5,037 nucleotides of DNA, taken from assembly GCA_007127275.1 (NCBI GenBank), contig SKZP01000487.1, positions 1-5,037 of the forward strand, given 5' to 3'. The stretch comes from Planctomycetota bacterium (GTDB lineage Bacteria; Planctomycetota; UBA8742; SKZP01). The notes beneath the pieces are model-generated. The model was not told the DNA's origin, made no database searches, and worked only from the letters and a program-made list of their open reading frames with translations. Within the stretch, counting starts at the first letter, position 1. Every line of letters begins with the position of its first letter. Made by a program: the position numbers and the translations under genes. Shown here piece by piece: positions 1 through 5,037 of this stretch.

Positions 1-1
1 C

Positions 2-1936
2 GAAGCGGTAAGCCGCCGCGTCGACCTCGCCTACCACACCGACCCGCGCAACCCCGAAATGCGCGAACTCTACCACACCTTTTACTACTACCGTGGCGAA
101 GCCCGCCTGCAACTCAACGAGATTGACTACGCGGAGTTATTCATGCGGCAAGCCTACATTGCCGAGGAGAACGGCTCCGCCCGCGTTCAAGGAGACCCGC
201 TTGCCAGGCGCTTGGGGCGCTTCTACCTCGAAATGTGGCGCGAGATGTTCCACGAGGTGCAGATGCCCGAGTCGGAGGAGGAGCCATTGAGCGAAGACGC
301 CGAGGCGGTCTACGACCTCTTGAGTCGAGCCCTCAAACTCTCCCCCGAGGTGCGAGACCAGCTGTACGACTTCGTCACCGACGTGATCTCCGACAATCCG
401 GACATTGACAAGCTCAATCCGAGCCTGCGCCCCTTCTACATGATCGCGGCAGAAATCTACCCCGAGTGGTTCCCCGGTCAAGCCTGGCTCGGCTCCTGGC
501 ACGACCGGCAAACGAAGAACGAGAACCTGCCGGTTGCCGAGCGCTTGGCGCACTGGCCCAAAGCCGAGAAGCACAAGCTCAACGCGCTGAATCAGTTGCA
601 TCGCGAGCGCCGGCAAGAGTTCGAGTCAATGTTGCTCGACGTCGCGCAGTTCTACTGGCGCTGGGGGGCCCAGGAAATGGAACTGGCGCGCGTCGACGGG
701 CTCGAGGAAGACGAGGTGCTGCGACGGGTGCAACGTGCGGCCGACTTCTACAGCGTCGCCTACGAGAGAGCCCGGGAGGTCTTGCGCTACGGCCACGCGC
801 CGCAGATGGTTTGGCAGACCATCGCCGTGCTGCAGCACGACCGGCACCGCCTCGCCATGCTAAGCGGCAACCGTCGGGCCGCCGCCGAGTTTCGCAACGA
901 GGCCATTGACGGATACATGATGACCGTCGAGCCGCAAAGCGACGACCCGAACATGGAGCCGCTGCGCAGTCTGATGCAAATGCGAATTCGCATGCTCGCC
1001 GCCGCAGACGCCGACGAGGACAAGCTGATTGAGCTGGTCGACGAGTATGAGCGCTGGGTGCCCAATCCGCTTTCTTCGACGCTCAAGGTTCGCGAGGAGA
1101 TTCTCGCGCGGCGCAAGCATGACGAGGCCATGCGTGCCCTGGCCGAGGACGACCCGGAGGAGGCGCTGCGCGCCTTGCAGGAAGCCATTGAGCGCACCCC
1201 CGGCGACGCGAAGCTCCACTTACTCTACGGCCAGACCGCCGAGGCGCTCGGTGACAAACGACTCGCCATCCGTCACTACGGCGAGGCATTGGTGGGGCGT
1301 CCGCGCCAGCACATTGCCCGCTACCACCTCGGCCAGCTCTACCACGAGCTCGGCCGACCCGGGCAAGCCCTCTCCCAACTCGAGCGCTTCCTTTCCTGGG
1401 TGGAGCAAGTCGAAGACGACGAACAAGGCGACCCCTCCCCCAAGATCAGGCTCGCCGCAAGCGACGCCCGCGACTTGACCAACGAAATCCGCAAAGCCAG
1501 TTGGGATCTGCTCGACGAGGCCTACGAAGCCCTCGAAGCGGAGGACTACGACGAGGCCATCCTGCGCTTCATCCGCGTCTTCGAAATCAACCGCGGCGCG
1601 TACGGTATTGCCGGAGGCTACGAACTCCTGCTTGAGTTGCTGTGGCACAAGGAGCGCTTCCACGACCTCTTCCGCTGGGCCGGCATTGCCTTGCGCAACG
1701 ACAACAACTCGAACAACGAGGTCATCTACGTCTACTGGCGCGCCCGCGCGAGCCTCGCCTTGGATGTCGACGAAACGCACGTCCACCTGAATCTTGGCTT
1801 CTGGACCTTCAACGGAAATGTTTCGCTGGGGGACTGGCAACTACGCCGCATCATCCAACGTTGGCCGGAAAGCGAGCAGGCCGAACACAGCCAAAACCTC
1901 CTTCACATTCGCCAACAAATGCGCGAAGACAAGTAG
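2..1936 (+). CDS. TPR-repeat protein, 5'-partial, function unknown
   Basis: The frame is open from the left edge to a TAG stop, giving 644 visible residues. The first ATG, at 59, has no Shine-Dalgarno sequence before it, and the codons upstream read as ordinary protein (a VDLAYHTDP-like stretch), so the true start is probably outside the window. The clearest evidence is three consecutive tetratricopeptide-like helical hairpins at about nt 1139-1411 (DDPEEALRALQEAIERTPGD, then AKLHLLYGQTAEALGDKRLA, then ARYHLGQLYHELGRPGQALS). Another lies near 1505-1600 (EALEAEDYDEAILRFIRVFE), and a weaker one sits at the N-terminal end (nt 80-165). The protein is rich in Glu, Asp and Arg with many Trp and Tyr, and has no membrane segment in the visible part. 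TPR arrays are protein-binding scaffolds; no catalytic motif is visible and I do not recognise a named family. The middle (nt 240-1080) is helical-looking but not clearly TPR. TPR content is confident; function is unknown. Confidence 0.85.
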   Translation, partial: EAVSRRVDLAYHTDPRNPEMRELYHTFYYYRGEARLQLNEIDYAELFMRQAYIAEENGSARVQGDPLARRLGRFYLEMWREMFHEVQMPESEEEPLSEDAEAVYDLLSRALKLSPEVRDQLYDFVTDVISDNPDIDKLNPSLRPFYMIAAEIYPEWFPGQAWLGSWHDRQTKNENLPVAERLAHWPKAEKHKLNALNQLHRERRQEFESMLLDVAQFYWRWGAQEMELARVDGLEEDEVLRRVQRAADFYSVAYERAREVLRYGHAPQMVWQTIAVLQHDRHRLAMLSGNRRAAAEFRNEAIDGYMMTVEPQSDDPNMEPLRSLMQMRIRMLAAADADEDKLIELVDEYERWVPNPLSSTLKVREEILARRKHDEAMRALAEDDPEEALRALQEAIERTPGDAKLHLLYGQTAEALGDKRLAIRHYGEALVGRPRQHIARYHLGQLYHELGRPGQALSQLERFLSWVEQVEDDEQGDPSPKIRLAASDARDLTNEIRKASWDLLDEAYEALEAEDYDEAILRFIRVFEINRGAYGIAGGYELLLELLWHKERFHDLFRWAGIALRNDNNSNNEVIYVYWRARASLALDVDETHVHLNLGFWTFNGNVSLGDWQLRRIIQRWPESEQAEHSQNLLHIRQQMREDK

Positions 1937-2035
1937 GCCGGCAAGATTGAACCCGTGGGCGGGGTGCGGCCAGCTCTTGTTGCAGGGATAATGCTTGGTC
2001 GGAACCTCTTGCGTAGGACGCGAATCAGCGCACAA

Positions 2036-2061
2036 AACCCGACACACGGGCGTCACCCGTT
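2036..2061. terminator. Candidate bidirectional hairpin between convergent genes
   Basis: Two overlapping small stems share one arm. ACGGG (2046-2050) pairs with CCCGT (2056-2060), and CCCG (2038-2041) pairs with CGGG (2047-2050). Read on the minus strand, the second stem is followed directly by TTTTG, as in a short intrinsic terminator for the small minus-strand gene. Read on the plus strand, the first stem is followed by TTCGTTTCG. The element straddles the stop codon of the minus gene and lies about 100 bp past the TPR stop, the right place for a shared terminator. The stems are only 4-5 bp, so support is weak. Confidence 0.3.
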
Positions 2062-2352
2062 TCGTTTCGCCTTGCCGCGTCGCTCAATCTTGCTACGCAC
2101 GAGCAGTCGCACCCCTCGCTCCTTTGCAAACGCTCGCGTCGACGTCTCGGGCAAACTCCCCAGGGGCTCGACCGGACCACCGGATTCGGAGTTCGCATCC
2201 GAGGTCTCCTCGGCGTCGCCTTCTTGCTGCTTGCGCAAAACGTAGCGACACACCGTCTCCTCGAGCGCCTCGTGTCGCCTACCCAGTGTGGCGGGCGGCC
2301 CCGGCTTCACATACGCAATGGCGGCGCGTACTACGGCGGTGGTCGTACTCAT
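2053..2352 (-). CDS. Small hypothetical protein, 99 aa
   Basis: I do not recognise this protein. It begins MSTTTAVVRAAIAYVKPGP, has a charged middle (YVLRKQQEGDAEE), then a Ser/Pro/Gly/Glu-rich, probably disordered stretch (TSDANSESGGPVEP), and ends in a strongly basic tail (SKIERRGKAKRNG). There is no signal peptide or membrane segment. The ATG at 2352 is preferred over an in-frame GTG at 2376 because AGGGAGAGG lies 7 nt before it. Codon third positions are mostly G or C, and both Ile codons are ATT followed by G, matching the habit of the larger genes here. It is convergent with the TPR gene and divergent from the transporter. The basic tail could bind nucleic acid or ribosome, but that is speculation. 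The chief doubt is that a 99-codon frame in G+C-rich DNA can be accidental; the strong binding site argues against this. Confidence 0.55.
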   Translation of the reverse strand: MSTTTAVVRAAIAYVKPGPPATLGRRHEALEETVCRYVLRKQQEGDAEETSDANSESGGPVEPLGSLPETSTRAFAKERGVRLLVRSKIERRGKAKRNG

Positions 2353-2466
2353 CCTTAGGCCTCTCCCTAGATGCACCGTGCGAGAGGTACATTAACCCGA
2401 GCGAATCATCAGAACGTGAACGGGCCTCCTCGTCGCACGCATATCCTAGCACGGAAAACCCCGCGC
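2353..2466. promoter_or_regulatory. Divergent intergenic region, presumed promoters
   Basis: This 114-bp stretch separates the start codons of two genes transcribed away from each other, so it should hold both promoters. It is visibly less G+C-rich than the flanking genes. A TATCCT at 2442-2447 could be a -10 box for the transporter, and a TTAATG near 2390-2395, read on the minus strand, could be one for the small gene. Neither has a convincing -35 box at the usual spacing. I see no clear operator palindrome. Confidence 0.3.
2360..2368 (-). promoter_or_regulatory. Ribosome binding site of the small minus-strand gene
   Basis: On the minus strand AGGGAGAGG is followed by a 7-nt spacer (CCTAAGG) and the ATG at 2352. 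It is the best Shine-Dalgarno match next to any start codon in the window. It decides the start of the 99-aa gene and is the main evidence that the gene is real. Confidence 0.55.
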
Positions 2467-3486
2467 ATGGCAACGGCGAATTCCGAGCCAACCCAGCCGC
2501 GGCGCCTGGCATTCCTGGTGCTTGCGCTCGGGATTGCGCTTGCCTCGACGGCGGCCATCCTGATTGAGATTGGCCACGACCGCTACGGCTTGGCGACCAT
2601 TGTGCTCGCAGCGGGTCGACTCGGCGTCGCCACACTGGTGCTTTCCGGCGTGGTTGCCGCCTGGCCCGCTTCGCGACGCGCACTTTCCGAGGCGTCACGC
2701 CGTGACGTGGTGCTTGCGTTGCTTGCGGGTTGGCTGCTTGCCGTGCACTTTGCGACGTGGTTCGCCTCGCTGGCCTACACCTCGGTGGCCTCCTCGGTAA
2801 CGCTTGTCTCGACCTCGCCGATGTTTGTCGCGCTCGGCGCGGCGTGGGTACTGAAAGAGCGGCTGCCGCGCATTGCTGTGCTCGGTATGTTGCTGGCCGT
2901 GGCGGGCAGCGCGGGAATCAGCCTTGCCGACGCGGGCCTTGGCGCAGATGCCGGCGAGCCGGGGGCGAGCCGGGAGCGGCAGCCGTTGTTGGGTAACGCG
3001 CTTGCGCTGGCAGGGGCCGTCGCCATGGCCGGGTACCTGCTCGTCGGGCGACACGTTCGCCAGCGACTTTCGCTTGTGCCGTATATCTGGTTGACCTACG
3101 CGAGCGCGGCGGTGGTGCTGCTGCTGTGGAGCCTTGCAGCCGGCGAGGGGGCGGCGTGGACGCGCATCCCGGCCGTGGCCTGGTGGATTGTGCTCGGCCT
3201 GGCGCTCGGGCCACAACTGGTCGGGCACACCTCGCTCAATTGGGCGGTGCGCCACCTGCCGGCGACGGTCGTTGCCGTTGCCGTGCTCGGCGAGCCCATT
3301 GGCTCTGCCTTGCTGGCGTGGTGGTTGCTCGGCCAGCCGGTCACACCGCTGCAAGGATGCTCGGCGCTGGTGCTGCTCACCGGCATTGGGCTCGTCAGCC
3401 GCACAATGAGCGCGCCTGCGCCGGCGCCGACAACAACAGCGCGCGCACCGCTGCCAAACCCAGCCACTGTCACGGGAAAGAAGTGA
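2467..3486 (+). CDS. EamA/DMT-family ten-helix membrane transporter
   Basis: This 339-residue protein has a short polar N-terminus (MATANSEPTQPRR) followed by ten hydrophobic segments, at roughly residues 14-33, 41-63, 80-103, 105-125, 132-152, 178-196, 205-224, 233-252, 262-283 and 290-308. They form two five-helix EamA halves. Family hallmarks are the first-half SVTLVSTSPMFVALGAAWVL followed by KERLPR, and the second-half GHTSLNWAVRHLPATVVAVA followed by LGEPIG. The drug/metabolite transporter superfamily exports or imports small metabolites such as amino acids or nucleotide derivatives; the substrate cannot be read from sequence. A polar Ala/Pro/Thr-rich tail of about 30 residues follows helix 10. 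The ATG at 2467 is preferred over an in-frame ATG at 2371: the extension would be basic, unlike the family, and would reach into the divergent gene. A weak GGAA lies 10 nt upstream. It appears to be monocistronic. Confidence 0.92.
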   Translation: MATANSEPTQPRRLAFLVLALGIALASTAAILIEIGHDRYGLATIVLAAGRLGVATLVLSGVVAAWPASRRALSEASRRDVVLALLAGWLLAVHFATWFASLAYTSVASSVTLVSTSPMFVALGAAWVLKERLPRIAVLGMLLAVAGSAGISLADAGLGADAGEPGASRERQPLLGNALALAGAVAMAGYLLVGRHVRQRLSLVPYIWLTYASAAVVLLLWSLAAGEGAAWTRIPAVAWWIVLGLALGPQLVGHTSLNWAVRHLPATVVAVAVLGEPIGSALLAWWLLGQPVTPLQGCSALVLLTGIGLVSRTMSAPAPAPTTTARAPLPNPATVTGKK

Positions 3487-3510
3487 CGGTGCACGCGGTT
3501 AAGTCAGCAC

Positions 3511-3524
3511 GGCCGAGCGCGGCC
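3511..3524 (+). other. Short GC-rich hairpin downstream of the transporter gene
   Basis: GGCCG (3511-3515) pairs perfectly with CGGCC (3520-3524) around an AGCG loop, 24 nt after the transporter stop. A second small stem, GCGG (3526-3529) with CCGC (3535-3538), follows. No T-run comes after either, so I do not call an intrinsic terminator. They could protect a 3' end or pause polymerase. Confidence 0.3.
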
Positions 3525-3535
3525 TGCGGATGACC

Positions 3536-3590
3536 CGCGAATCTCCGCCTGGTTTGTGGTAAAAGGCGAGCGCAGGGCGTCAGCCCTGCG
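3536..3590 (+). repeat. Intergenic repeat, long copy 1 (core 3565-3579)
   Basis: The core GGCGAGC-G-CAGGGCG at 3565-3579 matches cores at 4584-4598 and 4634-4648 at 14 of 15 positions. Similarity with the 4554-4605 copy extends upstream: both have CGCG, GAAT, TCCGCC and GTTT in the same order, with TCCGCC 21 or 22 nt before the core. Both also carry a GGGC-tetraloop-GCCC hairpin just after or within the core. This copy has the best hairpin, CGCAGGGC-GTCA-GCCCTGCG (3571-3590). It lies between the transporter and uppS. Confidence 0.55.
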
Positions 3591-3640
3591 AGGCGGATTC
3601 GCGTCGCCACGAGTTTCACCTCGCAGAGCGTGGTCTCTGC
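3571..3640 (+). promoter_or_regulatory. Candidate alternative-structure leader of uppS
   Basis: Three perfect stems overlap. Stem A is CGCAGGGC (3571-3578) with GCCCTGCG (3583-3590), loop GTCA. Stem B is CTGCGAGG (3586-3593) with CCTCGCAG (3619-3626). Stem C is GCAGAG (3623-3628) with CTCTGC (3635-3640). A and C can form together, but B uses the 3' arm of A and the 5' arm of C, so B excludes both. Such switching is typical of attenuators and riboswitches. The uppS start lies about 100 nt downstream. There is no T-run after stem C, so classical intrinsic attenuation is not shown, and I recognise no known riboswitch class. No transcription start is established, so membership in the uppS transcript is assumed. 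Confidence 0.35.
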
Positions 3641-3738
3641 ACTTGCCGCCGAACAAACGTCCCATGTGCTGCCCATCTGGGCGTAAGGCGCTCGCTCACG
3701 TTTCCCAAGCATGTCCCGTTGGATAGAAGTTCACCTAC

Positions 3739-4545
3739 ATGCGCTCGCTTTGGAACCGTACCAAACACGTGATCAAGCGGCCGCTCTACGCCGCCTACGA
3801 ACGGCGTCTCACCGGCAAGGCGCGCGCCTGGCGCAAGCCAGAGCACATTGGGATCATCATGGACGGCAACCGCCGCTTCGCCCGCGAATTCGGCTACGAC
3901 GACGTGGTCCGCGGCCACGAAGCCGGTGCGGAGAAGTTGCACGACGTGCTCGGTTGGTGCCACGACTTCGGCGTGCGGTACGTGACCTTGTGGGCATTCT
4001 CGCTTGACAATTTCAAGCGCTCGGAAAGCGAGGTCAAGCGACTGCTGCAGCTTTTCGAGGAAAAGTTTCGCGAGATCGTTGGTGACCCGCGCGTGCACCA
4101 AAATCAGGTGCGCATTCACAACATTGGCCGTATGGCCATGCTACCGCCGACACTGCAACAAGCCATCAAGAGCGCCGAGGACGCGACCCGCGAGTATACG
4201 AAGTTGCAGCTCAACGTCGCCGTCGCCTACGGCGGCCGCGAAGAGGTCACCGACGCGTTGAAGCGGTACCTTGCCGACGAAGCCGAGAAGGGCCGGCCGC
4301 TCGCCGAGGTTGCCAGCGAGTTTCAAGCGAGCCACATTGACCCGTACCTCTACACCAACGGCGTTCCGGACCCGGACTTGATTATCCGCACCAGCGGCGA
4401 ACTACGAATGAGCGGCTTTCTGCTTTGGCAAAGCGTATACAGCGAATACTACTTCTGTGACACGTTCTGGCCGGCGTTCCGCAAGATTGACTTCTTACGC
4501 GCACTGCGTGCCTTTGATCTACGCCAGCGCCGCTACGGCAAGTGA
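3739..4545 (+). CDS. uppS: Isoprenyl (di-trans,poly-cis) diphosphate synthase, UppS family
   Basis: This 268-residue cis-prenyltransferase condenses isopentenyl diphosphate onto an allylic primer to make the polyprenyl diphosphate from which the lipid carrier of cell-wall and glycan synthesis is formed; it acts at the cytoplasmic membrane face. All conserved regions are present: HIGIIMDGNRRFA (36-48; D42 is the catalytic Mg-binding Asp), TLWAFSLDNFKR (83-94), NVAVAYGGREE (159-169), and DPDLIIRTSGE to WQSVYSEYYF (211-239), which supplies the diphosphate-binding R217 and R223 and metal-binding E236. An N-terminal extension of about 35 residues with LYAAYERRL, and the ending FWPAFRKIDFLRALR, resemble the Rv1086-like and archaeal branch more than Escherichia coli UppS. 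Product chain length is therefore uncertain. The start is the ATG at 3739, with GGATAGAAG 9-17 nt before it. The 250-bp upstream leader suggests its own promoter. Confidence 0.93.
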   Translation: MRSLWNRTKHVIKRPLYAAYERRLTGKARAWRKPEHIGIIMDGNRRFAREFGYDDVVRGHEAGAEKLHDVLGWCHDFGVRYVTLWAFSLDNFKRSESEVKRLLQLFEEKFREIVGDPRVHQNQVRIHNIGRMAMLPPTLQQAIKSAEDATREYTKLQLNVAVAYGGREEVTDALKRYLADEAEKGRPLAEVASEFQASHIDPYLYTNGVPDPDLIIRTSGELRMSGFLLWQSVYSEYYFCDTFWPAFRKIDFLRALRAFDLRQRRYGK

Positions 4546-4575
4546 GGGCGCGTCGCGGAATTCCGCCCCGTTTTC
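4546..4575 (+). terminator. Probable intrinsic terminator of uppS
   Basis: Immediately after the uppS stop, GGGCG (4546-4550) can pair with CGCCC (4564-4568), followed by CGTTTTC. Inside lies a 12-bp perfect palindrome, GCGGAATTCCGC (4555-4566), an alternative hairpin with an AATT loop. The G+C stem followed by four T residues, directly behind the stop codon, fits rho-independent termination. The main stem is only 5 bp with a 13-nt loop, so it is probable and not certain. Confidence 0.45.
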
Positions 4576-4605
4576 AATTCCGAGGCGAGCCCAGGGCGTT
4601 TGCCC
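4554..4605 (+). repeat. Intergenic repeat, long copy 2 (core 4584-4598)
   Basis: The core GGCGAGC-C-CAGGGCG occupies 4584-4598. The upstream arm shares CGCG, GAAT, TCCGCC and GTTT with copy 1 at 3536-3590. Its hairpin is GGGC (4594-4597), GTTT loop, GCCC (4602-4605), shorter than in copy 1. The upstream arm overlaps the terminator candidate of uppS. Confidence 0.5.
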
Positions 4606-4633
4606 GAAATGCCGTCGAGCCTGAACGAGACGT

Positions 4634-4662
4634 GGCGAGCACAGGGCGCAAGTGCAAGCGCC
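4634..4662 (+). repeat. Intergenic repeat, short copy 3 with hairpin (core 4634-4648)
   Basis: The core GGCGAGC-A-CAGGGCG at 4634-4648 begins exactly 50 bp after the core of copy 2. The upstream arm shared by copies 1 and 2 is not clearly present. A stem GGCGC (4645-4649) with GCGCC (4658-4662) overlaps the core end. It lies 20 bp beyond the stop of the convergent HMG-CoA synthase gene, so on the minus strand it could help end that transcript, but no T-run follows it. Confidence 0.45.
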
Positions 4663-4681
4663 AATTGCCGCGCTGGGCTAC

Positions 4682-5037
4682 TCAGCTCCAGGTGTAGTGG
4701 CGGATGTAGTCTTCGACGCCTTCCAGCACAAGCAGCCCTTGGCCGGCGTAGTTGCGCTCGTAGACGTTGCCGAAGCCGCTGCGGTCGGCGGTGACATTGC
4801 CGTTGTCAATGAGTTCCGTTTCGCGGCGGTTCTCAATCTCCTCGTACTGTGCGACGCTAACCGGGACGCGTTGCTCAATCTTTTTCTCGAGATTGAGGGC
4901 ACGGATCCGCTCACTGGCACCGGGGCAGATGCGGGCGGTGTAGAACTCCCCTTGCGAGCCGGAGCCGTAGGTGAAGATGGTGATGCGCTCGCCACCGGCA
5001 AAGTCCGGCGAGTCGGCGAACATGCCGGCGAGGCCGA
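4682..5037 (-). CDS. HMG-CoA synthase family protein, C-terminal part (gene runs off the window)
   Basis: The minus-strand frame is open from the right edge to a TGA stop at 4684-4682, giving 117 C-terminal residues. An ATG at 5023 is internal: codons before it (GLAG) continue the family's helix. The diagnostic segment is GGERITIFTYGSGSQGEFYT (YGSG at 4969-4958), matching the GxRIGLFSYGSG...EF(Y/F)S block of 3-hydroxy-3-methylglutaryl-CoA synthases. Next comes KKIEQRVPVSVAQYEEIENR, matching the family's helix before the C-terminus, and the end YIRHYTWS. The enzyme condenses acetyl-CoA with acetoacetyl-CoA to HMG-CoA in the mevalonate pathway. The family is normally near 400 residues; the catalytic Glu, Cys and His lie outside the window and cannot be checked. 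The RxYxWS-like ending recalls PksG-type polyketide beta-branching synthases, so mvaS and a pksG-like role both remain possible. It is convergent with uppS. Confidence 0.85.
   Translation of the reverse strand, partial: GLAGMFADSPDFAGGERITIFTYGSGSQGEFYTARICPGASERIRALNLEKKIEQRVPVSVAQYEEIENRRETELIDNGNVTADRSGFGNVYERNYAGQGLLVLEGVEDYIRHYTWS

Noticed and set aside
59..61. ATG at 59 as the true start of the TPR gene
   Set aside because: No Shine-Dalgarno sequence precedes it, and the reading frame with protein-like codons continues to the window edge.
1220..1840. 206-codon minus-strand frame opposite the TPR gene
   Set aside because: It is antisense to clear TPR repeats; its Val/Ala/Gly-rich composition is the expected shadow of an acidic G+C-rich gene.
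2371..2466. N-terminal extension of the transporter from an upstream ATG
   Set aside because: The added 32 residues are basic and unlike EamA proteins, the extension overlaps the promoter region and start of the divergent gene, and a plausible start exists at 2467.
1995..2567. 190-codon plus-strand frame across the small minus-strand gene
   Set aside because: Ser/Arg/Pro-rich, no ribosome binding site, overlaps the transporter start, and is antisense to the better-supported minus-strand gene.
2695..3354. 219-codon minus-strand frame opposite the transporter
   Set aside because: Its Arg/Gln/Pro/His-rich low-information protein is the typical antisense image of hydrophobic membrane helices.
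3470..3712. 80-codon minus-strand open frame covering the uppS leader
   Set aside because: No convincing binding site, Cys/Arg-rich composition without domain character, and it runs through the hairpins and repeat and into the transporter's 3' end. Better explained as an accidental frame.
4584..4648. CRISPR-like direct repeats with 50-bp periodicity
   Set aside because: Only two adjacent 15-bp cores occur, with a third about 1 kb away and no cas genes; the unit is too short and too few for an array.

Overview
This 5 kb window comes from a G+C-rich bacterial chromosome, roughly 60% or more by eye. I cannot fix the taxon. A mevalonate-type HMG-CoA synthase beside a long-form cis-prenyltransferase would fit a myxobacterial/deltaproteobacterial-like or other deep-branching bacterium, but that is an inference from only two genes.

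Layout, left to right. (1) At 2-1936 (+) lies the 3' part of a large acidic tetratricopeptide-repeat protein whose start is outside the window. (2) At 2053-2352 (-) is a small unrecognised gene with a very good ribosome binding site. It converges on the TPR gene across a compact hairpin cluster and diverges from the next gene. (3) At 2467-3486 (+) is a ten-helix EamA/DMT-family membrane transporter. (4) At 3487-3738 is a structured, gene-free leader with three perfect stems, the middle one mutually exclusive with the two flanking ones. (5) At 3739-4545 (+) is uppS, a cis-prenyl diphosphate synthase of the Rv1086-like, N-terminally extended type. (6) At 4546-4681 is a convergent intergenic stretch with a probable terminator and two more copies of a 15-bp repeat that also occurs in the uppS leader. 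(7) From 4682 to the right edge (-) is the C-terminal quarter of an HMG-CoA synthase-family enzyme.

The biological theme of the right half is isoprenoids. HMG-CoA synthase makes the committed mevalonate-pathway precursor of IPP, and UppS condenses IPP into the polyprenyl lipid carrier used for cell-wall and glycan synthesis. The two genes are convergent, so this is a shared neighbourhood and not one operon. The transporter and TPR protein have no evident link to it.

I found no defence system, mobile element, CRISPR array, tRNA or rRNA. The observations most worth following are non-genic: strong depletion of the tetranucleotide ATCG/CGAT, visible as an almost switch-like choice of isoleucine codon; the intergenic repeat family GGCGAGC-N-CAGGGCG; and the alternative stems ahead of uppS.
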